Below, in pieces: positions 28,286 through 33,525 of a stretch of 33,525 bases of DNA (its first letter is position 1; each line of letters begins with the position of its first letter). A program made the position numbers and the translations under genes. The notes beneath the pieces are model-generated. The model was not told where the DNA came from, did not search any database, and saw only the letters and a list, made by a program, of their open reading frames with translations. Origin of the DNA: Mycolicibacterium xanthum (GTDB lineage: Bacteria > Actinomycetota > Actinomycetes > Mycobacteriales > Mycobacteriaceae). Where the stretch lies: the NCBI RefSeq assembly GCF_019710635.1, contig NZ_JAIFZS010000082.1:1-33525 (forward strand), given 5' to 3'.

Positions 28286-29935
28286 TCAGCCCGCGATGTT
28301 CAACCGGCGGGCCAGGTCCGGTCCGCCGACCTCCCGGATGAAGTCCGGATCGCCGCACACGACGAGTTGGTCGCGGGCCCGGGAGAGCCCGACGTAGAGC
28401 CGTTCCCGGGAACGGTCGAACGCCGATTCCTCGTTGACGACGAGCACGACCGCGCGGCGTTCGAGGCCCTTGAAGCCCAGCACGTGTCCGTAGAACACCT
28501 GCTCGGCGTCCCAGAAGCTCGCCCAGTAGGCGGCGCTGCCGGCGGCCTGCCGCTCCTTCTGTTCGGGGTGGCGGGTGCCGGTGGTCAGCAGCGCGACGTC
28601 CTCGGGGCGCCAACCCTCGTCGAGCAGGCGTTCGACCTCGTCGTCCCCGGCGTCCATGGCGTCGGCCGCCGGGCAGGCGACGTAGCGCACCGCGGGGCCC
28701 TCACCGCCGAGGAAGCGCATCGGGTGGTCGACCAGCGGCTGGAACGCGTTGGCGATCTGGCGGGTGTTGCGCATGTTGTGGTCCAGGATCAGCGGGACCA
28801 GCGGCACCGGTGGGGAGCCGAACCGGTTGAACACCCGCTGGCCCTCGTCGGTGAACACATAGATGCCGCCGGTCTCCTCGTCCTTCAGCGCGGCCAGCAG
28901 CGGGTCCCACCACGCGTCGGCGAAGTCCTGGGCCTCATCGACGACGATCGCGTCGAAGCGGTGACCGGGAGTCAGTTGGGTTGCCAGCTCGGCCATCTGG
29001 GCCGGCAGGTCCTGTTCCCAGAACCGGACCGTCTCCTCGGTGCGCAGCGATTCGTCGGGGCCCTCCGGGGCGCCCCAGGTCTTGCCGAGGTCGTGGAACT
29101 CGCCGACGTAGGCGGGTTGCTGGCGGCGGTTCCACGCCCCGGTGATGCGTTCCAGGTAGGACGCCAGGCCGTGCGAGTAGCAGACCAGGGCGACGCGCTG
29201 GCCGTCGCGGGTGAGCCGGCGGGCCTGCTCCAGGGCCAGGAAGGTCTTGCCGCTGCCGGCGCCGCCGCGGATCTCCACCCGGTTCAGCAGCCGGATCGCG
29301 TCGAGGATGACCGACTGGTGTTCGGTGAGAACGTCTGCGGCGTCCTCGTTTTCCAGCGCCCGGGCCACCACACTGCGCTGCGGCAGGCCGCGTCCGCTCA
29401 GCGACTCACCGAGCTGCTCGATGCCGTCGCGGGTCAGCACGGGCCGGTCGAGTTCCTGGCTGTGCAGGAGGTGGCGCAGCTTGGCGACCATGTCGGGCAG
29501 GTCGGTGCGGTCGATCACCTTCCAGCGGGGACACTCGGCCAGCGCGAAGCCCTCGGGCAGGTCGGTGTTGGGCAGCACGATGACGTAGTCCCAGCGCAGC
29601 CGGCCCTGCGTCCAGCCCGGATCGCTCTCGACGAACTCGCGCAGCGCGTAGCAGGCTTCGCGGGCCTGCCGGACCGGGTCGATCTTCTTCGCCTGCCCGC
29701 CCTGCCGCCAGGTCTCGCCGTCATGCCAGACCTCACCGCCCTTGACCTCGATGCAGACGATGCCGGCGCCCTCGACGGCGACGAAGAAGTCGACCTCGTG
29801 GTCCTTGAGGTGGTCGGTGACGCGCTTGCCGGGGATGACGAGGTCGCCGGGCTCGAGCTGGTCGATGAGCAGCTGGTAGACCTTGCGCTCGGCACCGTTG
29901 GCCAGCCGAGGTGTCTCGGCGACGGTGATGGTCAT
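28286..29935 (-). CDS. NERD nuclease-domain SF1 helicase
   Basis: The protein of 549 residues begins with a nuclease-related (NERD) domain, whose PD-(D/E)xK-like residues D49, E63 and K65 (VDFFV...CIEVKGG) are present. A superfamily 1 helicase follows with Walker A GGAGSGKT (224-231), Walker B VVDEAQDF (331-338) and the C-terminal motif RERLYVGLSRARDQLVV near 520. A fused nuclease and helicase suggests DNA processing in repair or defence. ATG 29935 is preceded by GGGGAGG with a seven-base spacer; the frame opens further upstream through repeats. It converges with the DUF1348 gene, 20 bases apart, and lies close to a toxin-antitoxin pair on the same strand. Confidence 0.92.
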   Translation of the reverse strand: MTITVAETPRLANGAERKVYQLLIDQLEPGDLVIPGKRVTDHLKDHEVDFFVAVEGAGIVCIEVKGGEVWHDGETWRQGGQAKKIDPVRQAREACYALREFVESDPGWTQGRLRWDYVIVLPNTDLPEGFALAECPRWKVIDRTDLPDMVAKLRHLLHSQELDRPVLTRDGIEQLGESLSGRGLPQRSVVARALENEDAADVLTEHQSVILDAIRLLNRVEIRGGAGSGKTFLALEQARRLTRDGQRVALVCYSHGLASYLERITGAWNRRQQPAYVGEFHDLGKTWGAPEGPDESLRTEETVRFWEQDLPAQMAELATQLTPGHRFDAIVVDEAQDFADAWWDPLLAALKDEETGGIYVFTDEGQRVFNRFGSPPVPLVPLILDHNMRNTRQIANAFQPLVDHPMRFLGGEGPAVRYVACPAADAMDAGDDEVERLLDEGWRPEDVALLTTGTRHPEQKERQAAGSAAYWASFWDAEQVFYGHVLGFKGLERRAVVLVVNEESAFDRSRERLYVGLSRARDQLVVCGDPDFIREVGGPDLARRLNIAG

Positions 29936-29957
29936 GTGACGTCCTCCCCTGCCACGG

Positions 29958-29963
29958 ATGGTA
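29958..29963 (-). promoter_or_regulatory. Candidate -10 of the NERD helicase gene
   Basis: TACCAT on the minus strand, about 22 bases before the ATG, leaves room for a short leader with the strong GGGGAGG site. Confidence 0.35.
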
Positions 29964-29971
29964 GCCCCCGC

Positions 29972-30013
29972 GTTCCCGCGTCCCCCGTTGAAGTTCCCGC
30001 GTCCCCCGTTGAC
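29972..30013. repeat. 21-nt tandem duplication at the edge of repeat R5
   Basis: Two copies of a 21-base unit beginning GTTCCCGCGTCCCCCGTTGA lie head to tail (29972-29992, 29993-30013), differing only at the last base. The unit contains the first bases (CGTTGA) of R5. Confidence 0.8.
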
Positions 30014-30069
30014 ACTGCAGCCACGGCGGCGAAACCACACAAAACCCCACCGCCAGCGCAGCCTCAACG
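30007..30069 (+). repeat. 63-nt palindromic repeat, copy R5
   Basis: The ends are CGTTGACACTGC and GCAGCCTCAACG, with the inner block AAAACCCCACCGCC shared with R6. It lies 17 bases downstream of the stop of the minus-strand doc gene. Confidence 0.85.
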
Positions 30070-30086
30070 CCGAAGCGGGGTCAGGG

Positions 30087-30476
30087 TCAAGCCGGACGCC
30101 GGGAGAATCCCGCCAAGGTCCGGGCGAGCTCCCCGAGTTGCAGTTCTCCCTGGGTGGCAACGGCATTCATGAAGTCCTCGGCGGCATCGACGTCGAAATC
30201 GCGGTCCAGTTCAATGCCGTTGATGAACAGGAATGTCCATGCGGCGGCCCATGCGGTGCGCTTGTTGCCGTCGACCAGGGCATGGTTGCGCGCCAGCGAC
30301 TGCAACAGCGCTGCCGCCTTGGTGAACAGGTCGGGGTAGGCGTCGACGCCGAAGGCGGTGGCCTGCGGCCGCGCCACCGCGGCGTCGAGCAGGCCGTAGT
30401 CGGCGACACGCACCTCGATTCCGACCGCCGCCGCCCCGGCGACGAGCACGTCCTCCCGGTCGAGATACTCGGTCAC
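30087..30476 (-). CDS. doc: Doc-type (Fic fold) toxin
   Basis: This is a death-on-curing family protein of 129 residues with the Fic-like motif HALVDGNKR (65-73). In Doc the motif phosphorylates elongation factor Tu and stops translation; the Asp after Val, the GNKR and the His are all kept. The start is GTG 30476, which overlaps the antitoxin stop (GTGA), indicating coupled translation. Length and helical layout fit the family. The gene ends 17 bases before repeat R5. Confidence 0.92.
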   Translation of the reverse strand: MTEYLDREDVLVAGAAAVGIEVRVADYGLLDAAVARPQATAFGVDAYPDLFTKAAALLQSLARNHALVDGNKRTAWAAAWTFLFINGIELDRDFDVDAAEDFMNAVATQGELQLGELARTLAGFSRRPA

Positions 30477-30670
30477 GCCAGGCGGCGGTTGAGCTCGGCA
30501 CTGCGCTCGGCGACGATCCGCGCGGCCTCACGAACCCGGCGCTGGTGATCGCTGGCGGCATCGAGGGCGGCGCGGTGCACGAAGGCACGCAGCGACACCT
30601 CCCCCGCCGCGGCGGCGGTGCGCAGCTGCTCCATCTCCTCGTCGCTGAAGTTGACGTTCAAGGCCGGCAT
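30473..30670 (-). CDS. Antitoxin of the Doc module
   Basis: The 65-residue protein has an N-terminal segment (MPALNVNFSDEEMEQLRTAAAAGEVSLRAFVHRAAL) that looks like a ribbon-helix-helix DNA-binding domain, and a charged C-terminal helix that would hold the toxin. It is not the classical Phd fold. ATG 30670 is six bases after TACCAT (30677-30682, minus), so the transcript is probably leaderless. The GTACC series at 30680-30708 upstream is a likely autoregulatory operator. Confidence 0.85.
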   Translation of the reverse strand: MPALNVNFSDEEMEQLRTAAAAGEVSLRAFVHRAALDAASDHQRRVREAARIVAERSAELNRRLA

Positions 30671-30676
30671 GCGGGA

Positions 30677-30708
30677 ATGGTACCAATGGTAGTACCGAAA
30701 TAGGTACC
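30677..30708 (-). promoter_or_regulatory. Leaderless promoter with three GTACC sites at 12-bp steps
   Basis: GTACC occurs at 30680-30684, 30692-30696 and 30704-30708; the outer two are within GGTACC palindromes. The first overlaps the -10 TACCAT (30677-30682). Regular 12-bp spacing suggests cooperative side-by-side binding of antitoxin dimers. Confidence 0.6.
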
Positions 30709-30729
30709 AAAGCTCGCCAGCACCCCCGG

Positions 30730-30792
30730 CGTTGAGACTGCAGCCACGGCGTCGAAAACGCGAAAAACCCCACCGCCAGTGCAGTCTCAACG
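30730..30792 (+). repeat. 63-nt palindromic repeat, copy R6
   Basis: The ends CGTTGAGACTGC and GCAGTCTCAACG pair perfectly, and the stem extends two G:C pairs beyond the 63 nt. It lies between the divergent antitoxin and Uma2 genes; unlike the others it is not next to a stop codon. Confidence 0.85.
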
Positions 30793-30850
30793 CCAGGGCG
30801 AGTTGTTGTCGGTGGAGTCCATCAGACTCGGACGTGATCGCCGTTGCGCG

Positions 30851-30856
30851 TACTCT
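30851..30856 (+). promoter_or_regulatory. Candidate -10 of the Uma2 gene
   Basis: TACTCT fits TANNNT and would give a leader of about 30 bases containing AGGAGG before GTG 30893. Confidence 0.4.
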
Positions 30857-30892
30857 GCACCTATCCGAGGTCGACGCGAGAGGAGGTGCGCG

Positions 30893-31465
30893 GTGTCCGA
30901 CCTTGCACACTTGCCTCCTGGTCTGCTGAGCCTCGAGCAATGGGATGCGCTCGTGCTCGACCCGACGCGACGGTGGGAACTCAGTGAGGGAACCCTGACC
31001 ATGTCGCCCCGGCCGCAGCTCTGGCATCAACGAGTGTCCAGGAGGCTCACCCGCCTCCTCGAGGATCACCTGCCCGACGGCCTCGAGGCGCTTCCCGAGA
31101 TCGAGGTGATAACAAAAGCATCGTTCCCGCCGAGTGTGCGCGACCCCGACATCGTCGTGGTCGCAGACCGCGTGTTCGAAAGCCGCCCCGCCCGGGTCCC
31201 GGCATCCGATGTCGTTCTCGTGGTCGAGATCGTATCCCCCGGTTCGCGCGGGACAGATCACGTCATGAAGTTGCACGAGTACGCCAACGCGGGCATCGAG
31301 CACTACTGGATCGTCGATCCCGACGCTCAGGCCGATGACCGCTTTCTCGTCTTCCGCCTCGACGGCGACGTCTACCGTAGGGTTCCGGCGCTCGACGCAG
31401 ACACGGTCAGGGTGAACGAGCCGGCAAGGATGGAATTCGCCCTCGATGAGTTGACGGGCCGCTGA
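30893..31465 (+). CDS. Uma2-family (DUF820) restriction-endonuclease-fold protein
   Basis: This 190-residue protein has the PD-(D/E)xK fold of the Uma2 family. The segments RRWELSEGTLTMSPRPQLWHQRVSRRL, RDPDIVVVADRVF (catalytic Asp) and VVLVVEIVSPGSRGTDHVMKLHEYANAGIEHYWIVDP (catalytic Glu and following helix) are standard. In place of the usual ExK, Uma2 proteins have ExVS, as here (EIVS). The biological role is not known; many copies occur in cyanobacteria and actinobacteria. GTG 30893 has AGGAGG at 30881-30886, six bases before it. Confidence 0.88.
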   Translation: MSDLAHLPPGLLSLEQWDALVLDPTRRWELSEGTLTMSPRPQLWHQRVSRRLTRLLEDHLPDGLEALPEIEVITKASFPPSVRDPDIVVVADRVFESRPARVPASDVVLVVEIVSPGSRGTDHVMKLHEYANAGIEHYWIVDPDAQADDRFLVFRLDGDVYRRVPALDADTVRVNEPARMEFALDELTGR

Positions 31466-31504
31466 GCACTCCCCAAGGCGTATTCCCTTCGGTGTCAGGC
31501 TGAT

Positions 31505-31545
31505 TCGCGGCGCCGGCCCACATGGTGAGAGGACCGGCGCCGCGA
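31505..31545. terminator. Bidirectional hairpin between converging genes
   Basis: TCGCGGCGCCGG (31505-31516) pairs perfectly with CCGGCGCCGCGA (31534-31545) over 12 bp with a 17-base loop. It sits between the Uma2 stop and the converging hypothetical gene stop (31565), the expected place for a two-way terminator. No T tract is present on either side. Confidence 0.65.
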
Positions 31546-31564
31546 GTGCAACCGCCGAGGACGG

Positions 31565-32551
31565 CTACCAGGTTCCGTCGGTGACCGTGTCGGGGCTGTT
31601 GCCACCGAGCGCGATCACCGTGTTCGGGTTCACCGGCACAAACGGTTTCTCTTCGGTGCCAAGCTTCTTCCCGACGCTCTCGACACGCGACAAGATCTCC
31701 GACGCGTCGAGATCGCGGGCGTCGGCGTCGTAGAAGTCGAACCACGGCAGACCGGCGCGCACGTAGGTGTCCCGGTCCACCGGCGTCGGGGGCGGCACCT
31801 CGCCGGTGATCGCGGTCCACTGCGCGGCCGAGCACAGGTGGACGAACACCCGCCGCGCACCGCTCTGGTCGTAGTCGGACAGCGGGCGCTCATCCGCGTA
31901 CACCTCCTGGCGCATCCGCCCGCCGGCGCCGAGCCCCATGCTCGCACCCGCCGGCGCCGGAAGTAAGGCGTCTTCCGACGCCATGCTCGGGCAGGACTCC
32001 GGATGTACCGCCTGCTGCGCCGCCCGCCAGTCCGCCAGCGCCTGTTCGGTCAGGCCGAACGCCCGAAGTTGCACTCCGCCATGGGTTTCCTGCCCCGTCA
32101 CCTGTCCCTCGACGGTGGCGCCCGAACCCAGCGGCACCGCGACGAACTGGCGGATGAAACCGTCGCCGGCGTTGATGCCGTCCAGCCACGGCTGCTCCGG
32201 CAGCGCCACATAGTTCTGCGGGTCACCGATCAGGTGCTCGATCCAGGGCAGGCCGCTGACCGCGCACACCTTGCCGACACCGACCTGCAGCGCAGCGGGT
32301 TCGGACGAATGGAACGACAGCCACATCGCCTCACACTGGTAGATCGGCAGCATGACACCCCCACGCGACAGCCACTCGGCCGGCGCCGTGTCGGGGTAGT
32401 CGGCAACTCTGCGCAGCGGGAACCGGCCCAGCCCCGGCGGCAACGGATGCAACCCCGTCTCCGGGATCCGCAACGTCCGCTGAAACGACACCGTCACCGG
32501 ACCCAGCTCCAGCTCGTCCCTGACGATCTTCACCGGCGCACCGTCGGTCAT
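31565..32551 (-). CDS. Hypothetical protein of unknown function
   Basis: I do not recognise this 328-residue protein. It is soluble, with no signal peptide or membrane span, and rich in Trp, Pro and Gly (LPIYQCEAMWLSFHSSEPAALQVGVGKVCAVSG; QPWLDGINAGDGFIRQFVAVPLGSGATVEGQVTG; RRVFVHLCSAAQWTAITGE). Three Cys and several His are scattered without a metal-site pattern. ATG 32551 is chosen because GGGAGGGAAGTC directly precedes it; the frame extends to 32617 without such a signal. The direct repeat CTACAGCCA occurs twice upstream (about 32570 and 32586). It is bounded by a hairpin terminator at its 3' side and by the PlsC pseudogene on its 5' side. Confidence 0.75.
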   Translation of the reverse strand: MTDGAPVKIVRDELELGPVTVSFQRTLRIPETGLHPLPPGLGRFPLRRVADYPDTAPAEWLSRGGVMLPIYQCEAMWLSFHSSEPAALQVGVGKVCAVSGLPWIEHLIGDPQNYVALPEQPWLDGINAGDGFIRQFVAVPLGSGATVEGQVTGQETHGGVQLRAFGLTEQALADWRAAQQAVHPESCPSMASEDALLPAPAGASMGLGAGGRMRQEVYADERPLSDYDQSGARRVFVHLCSAAQWTAITGEVPPPTPVDRDTYVRAGLPWFDFYDADARDLDASEILSRVESVGKKLGTEEKPFVPVNPNTVIALGGNSPDTVTDGTW

Positions 32552-32687
32552 GACTTCCCTCCCCGTCGTCCTACAGCCACTTTGACTACAGCCATGAATA
32601 GCACCGGGCACCGACACGTCACGCCGACGTGCCCGCCGGCGGAGGTGCGACGCCCTGCGATCGCCACGGCCGATGCCTGGTGGACCC

Positions 32688-32708
32688 CGCCCGGAAGGAA
32701 GCCGGGCG
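32688..32708. terminator. Hairpin just after the PlsC-like pseudogene
   Basis: CGCCCGG and CCGGGCG pair over 7 bp with a 7-base loop, beginning five bases after the minus-strand stop at 32714. No T tract. Confidence 0.4.
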
Positions 32709-32713
32709 CCCGT

Positions 32714-33230
32714 TCAACCCGGCACCGGGAACCGCCGCTCCCGCGCCAGCCCGTCGAGCGCCTTCTGCATCACGCCGCGCACATGGGCGTCGACCTCGTC
32801 GACGTCGGGATCCTCATCGAACCGGTCGGCGACGTCGATCGGCTCGAGCACCTCGGCGACGATCTTGGACGGCAGCGGCAAGTTCGCCGGGACCGTCGAC
32901 CTCCCGGTCGGCATGGACGACGCCGAGGCGGCGCAGCGTTCCGGCCAGCGGCGTCTTGAATAGGCCGTAGTGCGCGAGCGTGTAGAACGGGCGGTCGTAC
33001 CCGAATCTCTCGTAGAAGGCCGGGGCCATCACCAGCAGATCGGGTGTCATCGCTCCACCGGAGTGGTTGCCCACCACCAGCGCACCCCCGGCGGGCGGCA
33101 CGTGTTCCAGACCCCGCACCTCGGTGCGGAACCAGAGTCTGCCGATCGGCCCGACGATCTTTCCGGCCGCCTCGATGAACCCCGGATCCCATTTGTCCAG
33201 GTCCGAGTCGCCGATATCTCCGCCGCTCAT
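32714..33230 (-). pseudogene. PlsC-type lysophospholipid acyltransferase with internal deletion and frameshift
   Basis: From ATG 33230 (AGGTG upstream) the frame encodes the N-terminal part of a 1-acylglycerol-3-phosphate acyltransferase: GLEHVPPAGGALVVGNHSGGAMTPDLLVMAPAF, with the NH of the catalytic site, then LRRLGVVHADRE. At about 32885-32890 the family sequence jumps to another frame (ANLPLPSKIVAEVLEPIDVADRFDEDPDVDEV...) and continues to the true C terminus RRFPVPG. The part between, with the substrate-binding and Pro motifs (about 100 residues in family members), is missing. The two halves together give about 170 residues against 250-300 usually. One deletion explains both the loss and the frameshift. 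The protein is expected to be inactive. Confidence 0.82.
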
Positions 33231-33486
33231 GCGTTTTCACCTCGTTGTATCCCGCCGTCCCGGGCCGCCGAACGGGCCATGACGGTGTCGGCGATGAACG
33301 GAACGCCGGTGACCGCGGTCGCATCGCGTTTTGACCGTGGCAAGAGACACAACATCAGTGGACTTAGCCTCGATCCACCGACGAATCGGCTGGTCATCGG
33401 GTGTCGTGACGAGGAAAGTGCCCTCTGAGCTGTGATGATGAGTGTTCCTTACGCACTTATCGGCACAACTCGGAAAGGCACTTCCA

Positions 33487-33525
33487 GTGAAAGTGTCCCA
33501 CAGGTTCGCCGCCGCGTCGGCGGTC
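33487..33525 (+). CDS. Start of a probable exported protein (truncated by window end)
   Basis: GTG 33487 begins MKVSHRFAAASAV, positively charged then hydrophobic, like a signal-peptide start. GGAAAGG lies eight bases upstream. The frame is open to the last base. Thirteen codons are too few for identification. The 256 bases before it, back to the PlsC pseudogene, show no gene or clear motif. Confidence 0.5.
   Translation, partial: MKVSHRFAAASAV

Noticed and set aside
13852..30792. Identification of the 63-nt repeats as MIRU or as inverted repeats of an insertion sequence
   Set aside because: They are single copies, lack coding capacity and flanking target duplications that I can see, and the length and sequence do not fit the MIRU repeats I know.

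Overview
The window is high-GC actinobacterial DNA and most likely chromosomal sequence from a Mycolicibacterium-like (rapidly growing) mycobacterium. The reasons are the gene set (two wax-ester synthase/DGAT genes, a mycobacterial L,D-transpeptidase with Ig-like domains, an LLM-class oxidoreductase of the F420 type, VapBC), frequent GTG/TTG starts, and several promoters of the form TANNNT, 6-7 nt, start codon, which is the mycobacterial leaderless pattern. No tRNA, rRNA, insertion sequence, phage gene or CRISPR array was seen, and no stretch of 300 bases lacks a gene or gene remnant.

Region 1 (1-13461) is a lipid or polyketide locus. It holds the C-terminal end of a modular synthase (ACP tail, ketoreductase, double-hotdog dehydratase) followed by a 1853-residue single-chain, eukaryote-like acyl-CoA carboxylase that could supply its malonyl-type extender. 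Converging on these is a minus-strand set of Sfp-type phosphopantetheinyl transferase, WS/DGAT and serine esterase. A second WS/DGAT is divergent from the transferase. Together these genes could make extender units, activate the carrier protein, build an acyl chain, esterify it into a storage or wax lipid, and hydrolyse it. The product is not known from the sequence.

Region 2 (13462-24192) is mixed: a remnant of a phytase-like esterase, an OxdC-like bicupin, a VapBC module with a possible leaderless 20-codon upstream ORF, an L,D-transpeptidase, YceI divergent from an MFS exporter with a fused ABM-like tail, an S15/CocE hydrolase, RidA, an LLM oxidoreductase, an AraC remnant and an SDR.

Region 3 (24193-33525) carries a hypothetical protein and a CGNR zinc-finger regulator divergent from a three-gene AhpD / PNPOx-like / SnoaL-like operon, with an inverted-repeat operator between them. 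Then come a NERD-domain SF1 helicase, an antitoxin/Doc pair and a Uma2 nuclease (a small defence- or stress-like cluster), a hypothetical protein, an internally deleted PlsC-type acyltransferase pseudogene, and the first 13 codons of a probable exported protein.

The most striking non-coding signal is a family of six imperfect palindromes, each exactly 63 nt from CGTTG to CAACG (or close variants). They lie in intergenic DNA between 13.8 and 30.8 kb; four begin 2-17 nt after a stop codon, and two have tandem duplications at one end.
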